Source: Bacteroides graminisolvens DSM 19988 = JCM 15093 (GTDB lineage Bacteria; Bacteroidota; Bacteroidia; Bacteroidales; Bacteroidaceae). Taken from it: DNA of 64,000 nt. The position numbers were made by a program, and so were the translations under genes. The notes beneath the pieces are model-generated. The model saw only the letters and a program-made list of their open reading frames with translations. It was not told the DNA's origin and made no database searches. Positions 38,132 through 47,044 of this stretch are shown here, in pieces (positions within the stretch are counted from its first letter, which is position 1; each line of letters starts with the position of its first letter). The stretch covers positions 62,001 through 126,000 of the forward strand of contig NZ_ATZI01000008.1 in the NCBI RefSeq assembly GCF_000428125.1, given 5' to 3'.

Positions 38132-39472
38132 TTATTCTACCGGAATATCTTTGTTAACGTTTTTACAGCCAACCAAACCATAGAATAGTAAGTAAGCCAG
38201 TAAAACGATAATCAGCCAGTAACTTGCCATGTAGCCTACAGCATCTGAAATGAATTGTTGAACAAGTGGCAGCACACCACCACCAACAACCATCATCATG
38301 AAAATACCCGAAGCTTGTGCGGTGTATTTACCTAAACCTTCAACTGCTAAGTTGAAAATTCCACCCCACATGACCGATGTACATAAACCGCAAAGTACAA
38401 GGAACAAGGCACTTACAGGAACTTGCGCCATTTGGAATCCTTTGTCTACGCTATAACCTGGCATAGAAAGAGTCACTTCTTTGGGGGTAATGATAGCGAT
38501 CAATACAAAGCAGATGGCTGTAGCCGATACAACAATAAGTTGAGTTCTACTTGATATTTTACCACTGATAGCGCTACTAGCCGAGCGACCTACCAGCATC
38601 AGTAACCAATAAATAGCTGAAATAGCACCACCGATAGCTGCACCGTCTACTAATAAGCCGGCACCTTTTTCGCTAGAGTCAGCCAAGTAAAAGTTTAGTG
38701 TACCCGGTATACCGATTTCGATACCAACATAGATAAAGATACCAACAACACCTAATAATGTATGGCGGAAATGCCAAGGGCTGTGAGCAAATTTTTCCTT
38801 TTCAACATTGCCTTTGCGAAGATGTGGTTCGGGGATAGCAATGAATGAGATGATGATAAATGCAGAAGCAAATACTCCCATGGCAATAAATAGCAACGGT
38901 GCCACATCAGTCATAGCAGTCTGAGCCGTAACCGTGCCGATCAATGCGCCTACAAAGAGTGGAGTCAATGTACCCGAAAGTGAGTTTAACGCACCACCGG
39001 TTTGTATGAGCTGATTACCTTTGTTGCCACCACCTCCTAAGAGGTTTAACATGGGGTTTACTACAGTGTTAAGCATACATACGCAGAAACCGCAGATAAA
39101 TGCACCCAATAAATAAATGATGAAGTTCAATTTTATTGCGAATCCACCCAACGTGAACACATCCAGATTGGCTCCGAATAAACTTGATAGATATTGAGTA
39201 AACAAGCCTAAGACACCCACTGCCATAGCAATGAGGGCTGTTTTCTTATACCCGATTTTAACGAGCATATTTCCTGCTGGAATTCCCATAAATAGATATG
39301 CTAGGAAGTTCATCATGTTTCCCATCATACCTAAGGTGTTGGCTCCTTCGTATTGGTTTTTCCAGATTGTACCGAAAGGCGCTGCCAAATTTGTCACGAA
39401 TGAAATCATGGCAAAAATGAAGAACATCGTGATTATGGCAACGATGTTTCCGTTCTTTTTTTCTTGTATCAT
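38132..39472 (-). CDS. MFS glucose/galactose transporter (FucP/GlcP-like)
   Basis: 446-aa inner-membrane major-facilitator transporter with about 12 hydrophobic segments, of the FHS group (fucose/glucose/galactose:H+ symporters). Visible: FVTNLAAPFGTIWKNQ in helix 1, AYLFMGIPAGNMLVKIGYKKT between helices 2 and 3, the NTVVNPMLNLLGGGG segment and the C-terminal FMMMVVGGGVLPLVQQ motif. It lies between galM and galK (gaps about 41 and 45 bp), so galactose or glucose is the likely substrate. Confidence 0.92.
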   Translation of the reverse strand: MIQEKKNGNIVAIITMFFIFAMISFVTNLAAPFGTIWKNQYEGANTLGMMGNMMNFLAYLFMGIPAGNMLVKIGYKKTALIAMAVGVLGLFTQYLSSLFGANLDVFTLGGFAIKLNFIIYLLGAFICGFCVCMLNTVVNPMLNLLGGGGNKGNQLIQTGGALNSLSGTLTPLFVGALIGTVTAQTAMTDVAPLLFIAMGVFASAFIIISFIAIPEPHLRKGNVEKEKFAHSPWHFRHTLLGVVGIFIYVGIEIGIPGTLNFYLADSSEKGAGLLVDGAAIGGAISAIYWLLMLVGRSASSAISGKISSRTQLIVVSATAICFVLIAIITPKEVTLSMPGYSVDKGFQMAQVPVSALFLVLCGLCTSVMWGGIFNLAVEGLGKYTAQASGIFMMMVVGGGVLPLVQQFISDAVGYMASYWLIIVLLAYLLFYGLVGCKNVNKDIPVE

Positions 39473-39513
39473 TGGTAAGTTTTTAAAGTAGGGTTTATAA
39501 ATGAGTTAGTTAA

Positions 39514-40611
39514 TTACTTTTCTATTGTAAATTTGTAAATAGTCATTTGATAATACTCTTCACCCGGTAATAAGGTTGCTGAAGGAAAATAAGGTCTGTT
39601 GGGAGTATCAGGGAAACATTGTGCTTCAAAGCAGATTCCACTTCTTGCAGGGAAAGTTGCTCCGTGCGCACCTTCGAAACCATTCAGCCAATTACCCGTG
39701 TAAAGCTGAACACCAGGTTCAGTGGTATACACTTCCATAGAACGTTTGCTTTCGGGGTCGGTATAGATTGCTGCCAAACTTAAATCGTAACCCTCTTCTT
39801 TGTTCAGCACATAGCAATGGTCATAACCGGCACCGTTTATCAATTGTTGGTGTTTTTCTTCTATGCGTTCACCCACTGTGTGAGGAGTGCGAAAATCCAT
39901 AGGGGTTCCTTCTACCTTCAGTATCTCTCCGGTAGGGATAGACACTTCATCAATAGGTAAAAAATGATCCGCATTAATTGTAACCAGGTGATTGTTGATA
40001 GATGGGGTGGGGGTAGCTATTCCTGCCAAGTTGAAAAAACCATGATTGGTGAGGTTTACAAGCGTAGTCTTGTCTGTTGTGGCACTGTATTCTATAACCA
40101 GAGCATTGCTTTCTTCATCAATCTCGTAAGTCATTGTAACTTCCAAATTTCCGGGGAAGCCTTCTTCACCGTCTACTGAAAGGTATTTAAACTCGATAGT
40201 ACTTTCATTTAATTGATTAGCATCCCATACTCTTCTGTGGAATCCTGTGGGGCCGCCGTGCAACGCATTCGGACCGTTATTAATGGCTAGTGAGTATACC
40301 TCCTCATCCAGAGTAAATTTCCCTTTGGCAATACGGTTTCCATATCGACCAATCACGGTACTTAAAAAGGGTTCCGGACTATTGATTACATGGTCAATGC
40401 TATCGTGTCCTAAGAGTACATTCGCATATTTTCCATTTTTATCGGGCACCATAATTGAAAGCAGAGCACAGCCAAAGTTTGTCACAGCTACTTCCATGCC
40501 GTTTTGGTTTCTCAGGATATATAAATCCGTGTTCTTTCCTTCTACCTGCTTTTGGAAATTCTTTCGATCAAGTTTCGATAAATTTCCGTCTGTTGAAAAC
40601 GTGTTTATCAT
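39514..40611 (-). CDS. galM: Aldose 1-epimerase (cytosolic-type galactose mutarotase)
   Basis: 365-aa GalM without a visible signal peptide. Motifs: GRYGNRIAKGKF, NGPNALHGGPTGFHRR, LTNHGFFNLAG and the C-terminal FEAQCFPDTPNRP. It catalyses alpha/beta anomer interconversion of galactose or glucose before GalK. It is the first gene of the galM-transporter-galK operon. It is clearly paralogous to the lipoprotein mutarotase at 24241-25380, which differs mainly by the lipoprotein leader. Confidence 0.95.
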   Translation of the reverse strand: MINTFSTDGNLSKLDRKNFQKQVEGKNTDLYILRNQNGMEVAVTNFGCALLSIMVPDKNGKYANVLLGHDSIDHVINSPEPFLSTVIGRYGNRIAKGKFTLDEEVYSLAINNGPNALHGGPTGFHRRVWDANQLNESTIEFKYLSVDGEEGFPGNLEVTMTYEIDEESNALVIEYSATTDKTTLVNLTNHGFFNLAGIATPTPSINNHLVTINADHFLPIDEVSIPTGEILKVEGTPMDFRTPHTVGERIEEKHQQLINGAGYDHCYVLNKEEGYDLSLAAIYTDPESKRSMEVYTTEPGVQLYTGNWLNGFEGAHGATFPARSGICFEAQCFPDTPNRPYFPSATLLPGEEYYQMTIYKFTIEK

Positions 40612-40809
40612 GTTCGGTATTATTTAAATTTCTGCAAATAAAGACAAATTCTTCGGTTCTCCCAAATTATTAGTGGCAAATGTTATTGTATTATTAGGAA
40701 AGTTTAGCGTTTGCCTGAACGGTATCTTCAAATTGTATTTTGAATGCTTAATTGCAGTTCTTTTTTGAGGAAAAAAACATTTTAAGAATGAATATTTTGA
40801 TATTTTTTG

Positions 40810-40817
40810 TATGTTTG
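40810..40817 (+). promoter_or_regulatory. -7 promoter element of manA
   Basis: TATGTTTG matches TAnnTTTG and is followed by C, about 49 bp before the manA start, in a 254-bp divergent intergenic region with galM. No clear -33 box. Confidence 0.6.
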
Positions 40818-40865
40818 CCTTGAATTGTTAATATCCAATTTATAATCTAAGTTTATAACAAAAAA

Positions 40866-41834
40866 ATGTATCCATTAAAATTTGAACCCATATTAAAGCA
40901 AACGCTTTGGGGGGGCGATAAAATTATTTCATTCAAACAGCTGAATGACACACGAACTGAAGTAGGAGAAAGTTGGGAAATATCTGCCGTAGAAGGTAGT
41001 GAGTCTATCGTAGCAGAAGGACCCGACAAAGGAATGACTTTAACAGAAGTACTAAGCAAATACCGCGAAGAACTTTTAGGAGAAGCAAACTATGCTCGAT
41101 TTGGTGTCAAATTTCCCTTGTTAGTCAAGTTTATTGATGCGCGCCAAGATCTTTCCATTCAGGTTCATCCTTCAGATGAATTAGCCAAGAAACGTCATAA
41201 CTCAATGGGTAAAACTGAAATGTGGTACGTTATTGGTGCAGATAAAGGAGCCAAACTTCGCTCTGGCTTTTCTGAACAGATTACCCCCAAGGAGTATAAG
41301 GATAGAGTCTACAATAACACCATTACAGAGGTTTTACAAGAATATGACATACAACCGGGTGATGTGTTCTTCTTACCGGCAGGTAGGGTTCACAGTATTG
41401 GTGCGGGGGCTTTTATAGCTGAAATTCAACAAACATCCGATGTTACTTATCGTATTTATGACTTTGATCGCAAAGACGCGAAGGGAAATGCACGTGAGTT
41501 ACATACCGATTTAGCACGGGAAGCTATCAATTTCGAGGTACTCGATGATTACAGAACTCAATATGATGTGGTTGAAAACGAACCCATAGAACTGGTTGCC
41601 TGTCCTTACTTTACTACTTCGTTATATGATATGACTGAAGAAATCACGTGTGATTATTCGGAGTTAGATTCTTTTGTGATTTTCGTTTGTGTAGAAGGAA
41701 GTTGTACGCTTTATGATAATGAAAAAAATGAGGTGTCATTTAAAGCCGGAGAGACGGTTTTAATGCCCGCATCTATACAAGAAGTAACTATTGTGCCAAA
41801 CGGTAAAGTGAAATTGTTGGAAACATACGTTTAG
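40866..41834 (+). CDS. manA: Mannose-6-phosphate isomerase (class I)
   Basis: 322-aa cupin-fold zinc enzyme interconverting mannose 6-phosphate and fructose 6-phosphate. Visible: LKQTLWGGDKI near the N-terminus, the zinc-binding IQVHPSDELA, GKTEMWYVI, and the catalytic PAGRVHSIGAGAFIAEIQQ region. Length matches the short bacterial type-I form. It stands alone on the plus strand, flanked by a promoter and a terminator. Confidence 0.95.
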   Translation: MYPLKFEPILKQTLWGGDKIISFKQLNDTRTEVGESWEISAVEGSESIVAEGPDKGMTLTEVLSKYREELLGEANYARFGVKFPLLVKFIDARQDLSIQVHPSDELAKKRHNSMGKTEMWYVIGADKGAKLRSGFSEQITPKEYKDRVYNNTITEVLQEYDIQPGDVFFLPAGRVHSIGAGAFIAEIQQTSDVTYRIYDFDRKDAKGNARELHTDLAREAINFEVLDDYRTQYDVVENEPIELVACPYFTTSLYDMTEEITCDYSELDSFVIFVCVEGSCTLYDNEKNEVSFKAGETVLMPASIQEVTIVPNGKVKLLETYV

Positions 41835-41856
41835 GAAATACTTATTGTTTGATATG

Positions 41857-41893
41857 AAAAATCCACGTCTTAAACTGAGATGTGGATTTTTTT
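41857..41893. terminator. Bidirectional terminator after manA
   Basis: AAAATCCACGTCT pairs with AGATGTGGATTTT (one G-U pair) and has T/A tracts on both sides; manA and the small minus-strand genes converge here. Confidence 0.8.
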
Positions 41894-42143
41894 ATCTGAA
41901 GAATTGTCTGATTCTCTTCATTATTTTGATGCCTAGCATAGCTCCTTCGATAATTGCCATTCCGGTATTGAACGATTTTAGCAGTGAACTTCCTGTCGAT
42001 GCTGCTTCAGAATAGGGTGCAAAGCTTTTCCTGGCCGTTTTCACGATGAGGCTCTTTTGCTCACGAATGGCTAGTAATACCTCTTCCTTTTGTCTGGCTA
42101 TTTCTTCCAGAGTTATTTTTGCGGTAGTATCTTGCTTATTCAT
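41892..42143 (-). CDS. Small conserved hypothetical protein of the YtxH/holin-X cluster
   Basis: 83-aa protein I do not recognise as a named family. The first half is charged and helical (ITLEEIARQKEEVLLAIREQK); the second half is moderately hydrophobic and ends in a basic tail (MKRIRQFFR). It lies 2 bp downstream of the holin-X-like gene and shares its operon, so it probably belongs to the same membrane-associated function. No enzyme motif is seen. Confidence 0.75.
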   Translation of the reverse strand: MNKQDTTAKITLEEIARQKEEVLLAIREQKSLIVKTARKSFAPYSEAASTGSSLLKSFNTGMAIIEGAMLGIKIMKRIRQFFR

Positions 42144-42145
42144 GA

Positions 42146-42505
42146 CTACTTTGATTTATTTAAAAATAATCGGGCTACGAAATTCACTGTTGGTTGAATA
42201 ATAAGCTGCTTTTTAAAATAGATAACTAACAGAATCAGTAATACGTTGATTCCCGCAATAACGGCGAAACTGCCCGTTAAACTACCAATTAGAGGCTCAA
42301 GTATGTAGGCTAGTGCAAATAATGCATAGAACAAAGCCACCATGCCTAATATGATAAGTATGATTACAGTTATGAATGTTGAAAATAAAATGGTTAGTTT
42401 CTCGGTAATTTCCAATTGGGTATATTCCCTTTGTAACTCCAGATACTTCTTGAATTCAACAAACAATTGTTGCAAATTGTCTATACTTTCGTCGTTAATA
42501 AACAT
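42146..42505 (-). CDS. Phage-holin/holin-X-like small membrane protein
   Basis: 119-aa protein with an N-terminal amphipathic helix (LQQLFVEFKKYLELQREYTQLE) followed by two strong membrane helices (about 38-66 and 75-97). This layout matches the Actinobacterial holin-X / phage-holin-superfamily III proteins found widely beside YtxH proteins; 'holin' reflects the fold family, not proven lysis. It is the middle gene of a three-gene set, 14 bp after YtxH and 2 bp before the 83-aa gene. Likely an envelope-stress or membrane-organising role; inference only. Confidence 0.75.
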   Translation of the reverse strand: MFINDESIDNLQQLFVEFKKYLELQREYTQLEITEKLTILFSTFITVIILIILGMVALFYALFALAYILEPLIGSLTGSFAVIAGINVLLILLVIYFKKQLIIQPTVNFVARLFLNKSK

Positions 42506-42519
42506 AGTGGCTTTGAATT

Positions 42520-42735
42520 TTAACCTTTGACTTCATTTTTAATTTCAGCAGCAATCTCATCTACTAAATCTTCCATGTCGGTTCGATTTAGTTTAATACC
42601 TTTTTTGCGAAGTGCTTCTGCAATTTTTTTACGGGTATCTTCTCCTTTTTCGGGTGCAAACAATATCCCGAGTGCAGCTCCCACAGCTGCTCCTCCTAAA
42701 AATGCGGCCAGAACATTTAAACCTTTCATAATCAA
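42520..42735 (-). CDS. YtxH domain-containing protein
   Basis: 71-aa protein with a glycine/alanine-rich membrane helix (LAAFLGGAAVGAALGILFAPEKG) typical of YtxH (general stress family) and a charged tail. A second ATG two codons in (MKGLN, 42729) is an equally good start. First gene of the YtxH/holin-X/83-aa set. Function unknown; the family is stress-linked in Bacillus. Confidence 0.85.
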   Translation of the reverse strand: MIMKGLNVLAAFLGGAAVGAALGILFAPEKGEDTRKKIAEALRKKGIKLNRTDMEDLVDEIAAEIKNEVKG

Positions 42736-42845
42736 TCCTTTCTTTTAAATGTTATTACTATTGATAAACGCTGAGAAAGCAAATATTGTTCATTCTTTTT
42801 TTGAGTATGATTGTTCTTGCTTTCTTTTCTTTTTTCCACTTTTTC

Positions 42846-44093
42846 TTATTTTTCCCTTTTCTTTCTTCTCCAAAAATCACCGTTCGATTTATTTCCCCGA
42901 TACTTTTTGTTTTCTTTCGCCTTTACTTTAAGCTCTTCGGTTACTTTTTCTTGGGCTATAATATTGTCTTTGGTTACAAAAGGGTGATCTTTTACTACTT
43001 CAATATTTTTGTTGATCAGCTTTTGTATGGTTTTCAGGTAAGGAATTTCTTCCGAATCACATAAAGATATGGCGACACCTTCGTGACCTGCACGACCAGT
43101 TCTTCCTATTCTGTGAACGTATGTTTCCGGAACATTAGGCAATTCGTAATTGAATACGTGTGATAGTTGGTCAACATCAATGCCTCTAGCTGCAATATCA
43201 GTTGCTATCAGTACACGCAATGTATGTTCTTTGAATTCGCTTAACGATCTTTGTCTGGCATTTTGGCTCTTATTTCCGTGAATAGCGTCGGCTGTAATAC
43301 CTTGTTTGCGCAAAGCGCGAGATAGCTTGTCGGCTCCGTATTTGGTACGCGTGAATACTAATGCCGATTCAATGTTCGTATTTTCAAGTAAATGAATCAG
43401 TAAGTTCGTTTTCTCTTTTTTCTCAACATGATAAATATACTGAGATATGATATCTACCGTAGAAGAGATCGGAGTAACTTCTACTTTAGACGGTTTGTTC
43501 AGCATGCTGTTAGCTAATTTCTCTATTTCCGGGGGCATGGTTGCTGAAAATAGAAGAGTTTGGCGTTTAGATGGCAACAGTTTGAGTATACGCTTAATGT
43601 CATGAATAAAACCCATATCGAGCATACGATCGGCTTCATCTAAAACGAAGAAATCTAGTGCTTTCAAAGATACAAATCCTTGTTCTATTAAATCAAGCAA
43701 TCGCCCAGGAGTTGCAATAAGAATAGAACTGCCTCTTCTGAGTTCATCGGTCTGTTGCTTTTGTTTTACGCCGCCAAATATTACTGTGTGACGTAAACCG
43801 GTGTATTTGCCGTAAGCTTCAAAACTTTCACCAATTTGTATGGCCAATTCTCTGGTTGGAGTTAGTACCAATGCTTTGATGTCTTTCTTGTGATTACTGT
43901 TATACAATGTTTGTAAAATGGGTATGGTGAATGCAGCAGTTTTTCCTGTTCCTGTTTGTGCACAACCTATCAGATCTTTTCCTTGAAGTAAAACCGGTAT
44001 GGATTGTTCTTGTATGGGAGTAGGTGAGGCATATCCCTCTTCTTTAAGCGCCCTAAGTATAGGGTCAATTAATTTTAAATTTTCAAATGTCAT
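42846..44093 (-). CDS. rhlE: DEAD-box ATP-dependent RNA helicase, RhlE type
   Basis: 415-aa DEAD-box helicase. In order: Q motif (YASPTPIQEQSIP), Walker A (AQTGTGKTAAF), PTRELA, TPGRLLD, DEAD, SAT, then VFTRTKYGAD, ATDIAARGID and HRIGRTGRAG. A short basic C-terminal tail ends NKSNGDFWRRKKREK. It remodels RNA structure in ribosome assembly or decay. Its -7 promoter element is at 44136-44143. The YtxH set follows 110 bp downstream. Confidence 0.94.
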   Translation of the reverse strand: MTFENLKLIDPILRALKEEGYASPTPIQEQSIPVLLQGKDLIGCAQTGTGKTAAFTIPILQTLYNSNHKKDIKALVLTPTRELAIQIGESFEAYGKYTGLRHTVIFGGVKQKQQTDELRRGSSILIATPGRLLDLIEQGFVSLKALDFFVLDEADRMLDMGFIHDIKRILKLLPSKRQTLLFSATMPPEIEKLANSMLNKPSKVEVTPISSTVDIISQYIYHVEKKEKTNLLIHLLENTNIESALVFTRTKYGADKLSRALRKQGITADAIHGNKSQNARQRSLSEFKEHTLRVLIATDIAARGIDVDQLSHVFNYELPNVPETYVHRIGRTGRAGHEGVAISLCDSEEIPYLKTIQKLINKNIEVVKDHPFVTKDNIIAQEKVTEELKVKAKENKKYRGNKSNGDFWRRKKREK

Positions 44094-44135
44094 TGATTCG
44101 AGTTAATGAGCCTCTCGGCTCCGTTATAGTAGGCA

Positions 44136-44143
44136 CAAAGATA
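44136..44143 (-). promoter_or_regulatory. -7 promoter element of the helicase gene
   Basis: Minus-strand TATCTTTG matches TAnnTTTG 42 bp before the helicase start. Confidence 0.55.
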
Positions 44144-44229
44144 CGCTAACCTTTGCTGAATGAAGGGTTCTTCTGTTGAGTTTAATTATATTTAACTAAA
44201 CAGATTGACTATTGACAAGCAGGAAACGG

Positions 44230-44237
44230 TATTTTTG
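44230..44237 (+). promoter_or_regulatory. -7 promoter element of the SDR gene
   Basis: TATTTTTG matches TAnnTTTG about 30 bp before the SDR start; TTG triplets lie 15 and 22 bp upstream, neither ideally spaced. Confidence 0.5.
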
Positions 44238-44267
44238 TCTAGGCTTTAAGAATAATGATTAAATAAA

Positions 44268-45038
44268 ATGATGAAAGACAGAATTGTTTTTATAACCGGA
44301 GCCAGTAGTGGCATTGGATTGGGTTGTGCTCGGAAATTTGCTTCTCAGGGAGCAAGCCTGATACTTAATGCAAGAAATGTAACTGTTCTGGAGGATATAA
44401 AAAAAGAGCTGGAAACAAAATATGCAACTCGTGTTTTGCTATTACCTTTTGATGTTCGTAACCGAGATGAAGTTGCTAAGGCATTAACATCATTGTCGCA
44501 AGAGTGGCAGGCAGTTGATGTGTTGATTAATAATGCCGGATTGGTTATTGGACTCGATAAAGAACATCAAGGTAATCTTGATGAATGGGATGTGGTTATT
44601 GATACCAACATTAAAGGATTGCTAACTGTAACGCGTCTTTTAGTGCCCGGTATGGTTGAACGAGGCAGGGGGCATATTATCAACATCGGTTCTATTGCGG
44701 GTGACGGTGCCTATCCCGGAGGAAGTGTGTATTGTGCAACTAAAGCTGCCGTTAAGGCTCTCTCCGACGGTTTAAGAATAGATTTGGTTGATACGCCGTT
44801 GCGTGTAACTAATATCAAGCCCGGTATGGTTGAAACAAACTTCTCTGTAGTACGATTCCGAGGCGATAAAGGAGCTGCGGATCGTTTTTACCAGGGTATT
44901 CATGCTTTGTCGGGTGATGATGTGGCCGAAACGGTTTATTATGCAGCTTCTGCTCCTGAACATGTGCAAATTGCAGAAGTCTTGCTAATGCCTACCAATC
45001 AGGCTACCTCAACTCTTTCGTATAGAAAAAATGTATAG
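44268..45038 (+). CDS. Short-chain dehydrogenase/reductase (YdfG-like)
   Basis: 256-aa classical SDR. Cofactor motif TGASSGIGLG at the N-terminus, NNAG at about 90, the Ser in INIGSIAG and the catalytic YCATK. The residues after beta-2 (LNARN) favour NADP(H). Closest in look to YdfG-type 3-hydroxy-acid dehydrogenases; the substrate cannot be fixed from sequence. ATG ATG gives two possible starts (44268, 44271). A lipoprotein gene follows after a short gap. Confidence 0.88.
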   Translation: MMKDRIVFITGASSGIGLGCARKFASQGASLILNARNVTVLEDIKKELETKYATRVLLLPFDVRNRDEVAKALTSLSQEWQAVDVLINNAGLVIGLDKEHQGNLDEWDVVIDTNIKGLLTVTRLLVPGMVERGRGHIINIGSIAGDGAYPGGSVYCATKAAVKALSDGLRIDLVDTPLRVTNIKPGMVETNFSVVRFRGDKGAADRFYQGIHALSGDDVAETVYYAASAPEHVQIAEVLLMPTNQATSTLSYRKNV

Positions 45039-45082
45039 AATATGATTTTGTAAAACAAATTATTAACTAAAATATGACGATT

Positions 45083-45574
45083 ATGAAAAAATTAGTAATG
45101 TTAGCTACGGGTGTATGTGTAGTCTTTGCACTTAGTTCTTGTAAATCAAGTGAAAGTGCTTATAAAAAAGCATACGAGAAAGCCAAACAAAAAGAACTTG
45201 CCGAACCTCAAGTGAATGCACCGGTTGATGTAACTCCGGTTACTACAACTTCAACAGTTGTTAAGTCAAATAGCACAGCTCCTGTACGTCAGGAAAAAGT
45301 AACTGTGGTTTCAGGTGTTGATGGTTTAAAAGAATATAGTGTAGTTTGTGGTAGCTTTGGTTTGAAAGCTAACGCTGAAGGTTTGAAAGACTTTTTAGAT
45401 GCCGAAGGTTACAATGCAACCATTGCATTTAACGCTGAAGCTGCGATGTACAGAGTTATTGTTAGTACTTTCTCTGATAGAGGCGCTGCTGCTGATGCTC
45501 GTGATGCTTTCAAAGCTAAATATCCTAATAGAAAAGACTTCCAAGGCGCATGGTTATTGTACCGAGTGTTCTAA
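45083..45574 (+). CDS. SPOR-domain lipoprotein
   Basis: 163-aa lipoprotein from MKKLVML (an in-frame ATG nine bases upstream is less likely). Lipobox LSSC near residue 20, then a Lys/Glu and Thr/Val-rich linker (about 30-80), then a SPOR domain (about 85-163: EYSVVCGSFGLKANAEGL, AMYRVIVSTFSDRGAA, WLLYRVF). SPOR domains bind denuded peptidoglycan glycan strands at division sites, so it is probably periplasmic and septal or envelope-associated. Confidence 0.9.
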   Translation: MKKLVMLATGVCVVFALSSCKSSESAYKKAYEKAKQKELAEPQVNAPVDVTPVTTTSTVVKSNSTAPVRQEKVTVVSGVDGLKEYSVVCGSFGLKANAEGLKDFLDAEGYNATIAFNAEAAMYRVIVSTFSDRGAAADARDAFKAKYPNRKDFQGAWLLYRVF

Positions 45575-45595
45575 TAAAAACCCTACTTATCAAAT

Positions 45596-45634
45596 AAAAA
45601 AAGCTCCGGAAGAATATTCTCCCGGAGCTTTTTT
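45596..45634. terminator. Bidirectional terminator after the SPOR gene
   Basis: AAGCTCCGG/CCGGAGCTT stem with A- and T-runs on the two sides, between convergent genes. Confidence 0.85.
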
Positions 45635-45646
45635 ATTTGGTCTTAT

Positions 45647-46873
45647 TTAATCGTTAAGTTCTGATTTTATGAAGTAAGGATTATAACCGTTGTCTTGCAT
45701 AATGTTGTCACTTGCTTGTGATTTAAATGTTTTGCCATAAACCCTTTCATTACCGGCATTGTAGCCTATACCGAAGTTACTTGAAGGCATTACACGAGGA
45801 ACATATTTGTTCCTTTTATATTTGTAAGGAGGCAATGCTATCTGAAAGCGGAAACCACCGTTAAATCCATTATTGCCGGCATGTTCTACCTTCATGGCGT
45901 AAAACCCAACAGAGGCATGACGAAAATGCCGTATCATATCAAATCGAACACCTAGTTCTTCTTCCAAATAACGTTCTGCTTTCAAGCTGAACTGTGTATT
46001 GTAAAGTGGCCAATAAAAGTTGGCGCCTATATTACCGGTAAATTTCCACTCTTTACCGTGGTAAAAAGACCAATTGTCAAATTCCCCTTTTCCAGTATAG
46101 GCCAATCGCGCTTCCAGAGAGAAACGCTCATCTCGTAAAAAATGCTTCGCCCTTGCATCCATACCCCAACGGAAATTATTGAAGAAACCGGCAGATGCAG
46201 TAAGGAATGTGCGCTGAGGAAGTCGGAATGATTGCGATAACGTAATGAATCCGGGCCTTATTTGTTCGTACTTAGTTCCGTAGTCGTTCACAATGGGGAA
46301 GATGATTTGTCCGGTGAATTTCATGCCTTTCCAAAAAGAGACTTCTATTGCGGGAGAGAAGTTCAAAAGTATGTCGTATACCCGTGATAATTTATAATTT
46401 TGAAAACTAAACTCCGGATATACCAATAAATCGACCTTATATAATGAACTGTTTGTCTTTTTTTCCTTTTTAATTTCTTTCCAGTTTTCACCCAACTCGT
46501 AGCTAACAACCCAATTGCTTTTTTGAGGAACATTTAGGCTGTCTTTTGACTCTTTTGAGTAAAGTAGTGAAATTTGGGGAACGTTGTTATCTAAGATGAT
46601 CACCCTGCATGATTTATTTTGAGGTAAACCTTCTTTTTGAATAATACTTATAGCCTTATTGACGCCTACACCTGTAAGGCGGTAAGATACACTTTCCAAC
46701 GTATAAGTTAATTCTTGATTATTTTCTGTGAATGATATGTTTTCAAACCCCAGGTCGCTCAACTCCCTGATTGTTTTGTTCGCATCTTGAGCCTGTGATA
46801 AAGAACTTGATAAAAGCCCTATTATAAAAAAGGATAGACTTATAACATGCTTTGATTTCTGAAGAATGATCAT
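45647..46873 (-). CDS. Outer-membrane beta-barrel protein, YjbH/GfcD-like
   Basis: 408-aa predicted outer-membrane protein from MIILQKSK, with a signal peptide ending SSLSQAQ; the frame is open 12 codons further upstream (46909), also an ATG. After a small periplasmic-type domain (about 30-150) the rest is strongly beta-barrel-like with alternating aromatics (FFNNFRWGMDARAKHF, ANFYWPLYNTQFSLKAERY, GFRFQIALPPYKYKR). This resembles YjbH/GfcD-type exopolysaccharide outer-membrane proteins; no polysaccharide genes are adjacent, so the function is open. Confidence 0.65.
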   Translation of the reverse strand: MIILQKSKHVISLSFFIIGLLSSSLSQAQDANKTIRELSDLGFENISFTENNQELTYTLESVSYRLTGVGVNKAISIIQKEGLPQNKSCRVIILDNNVPQISLLYSKESKDSLNVPQKSNWVVSYELGENWKEIKKEKKTNSSLYKVDLLVYPEFSFQNYKLSRVYDILLNFSPAIEVSFWKGMKFTGQIIFPIVNDYGTKYEQIRPGFITLSQSFRLPQRTFLTASAGFFNNFRWGMDARAKHFLRDERFSLEARLAYTGKGEFDNWSFYHGKEWKFTGNIGANFYWPLYNTQFSLKAERYLEEELGVRFDMIRHFRHASVGFYAMKVEHAGNNGFNGGFRFQIALPPYKYKRNKYVPRVMPSSNFGIGYNAGNERVYGKTFKSQASDNIMQDNGYNPYFIKSELND

Positions 46874-46925
46874 ATTCTCTAATTTATAAATGTTTAAACT
46901 GTAGTTCATTATTTTTTATATTATG

Positions 46926-46956
46926 CAAAAATAGAGATAGTTTTCTTATGCCCCAA
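46926..46956 (-). promoter_or_regulatory. Promoter of the YjbH-like gene
   Basis: Minus strand TTG (46954-46956), 20-bp spacer, TATTTTTG (46926-46933): a good match in sequence and spacing to the Bacteroides consensus. Confidence 0.65.
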
Positions 46957-47028
46957 TTATTTATGTGAAAAAAGAAGATTTATCTGTCTTTTTCTTTTCA
47001 AATGAAATACATTAATGAAAATAAATTG

Positions 47029-47036
47029 TAATTTTG
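47029..47036 (+). promoter_or_regulatory. -7 promoter element of ruvX-def
   Basis: TAATTTTG then C matches TAnnTTTG. It ends 8 bp before ATG 47045 and lies inside the longer open frame, which argues for the 47045 start and a very short or absent leader. Confidence 0.65.
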
Positions 47037-47044
47037 CACCACTT

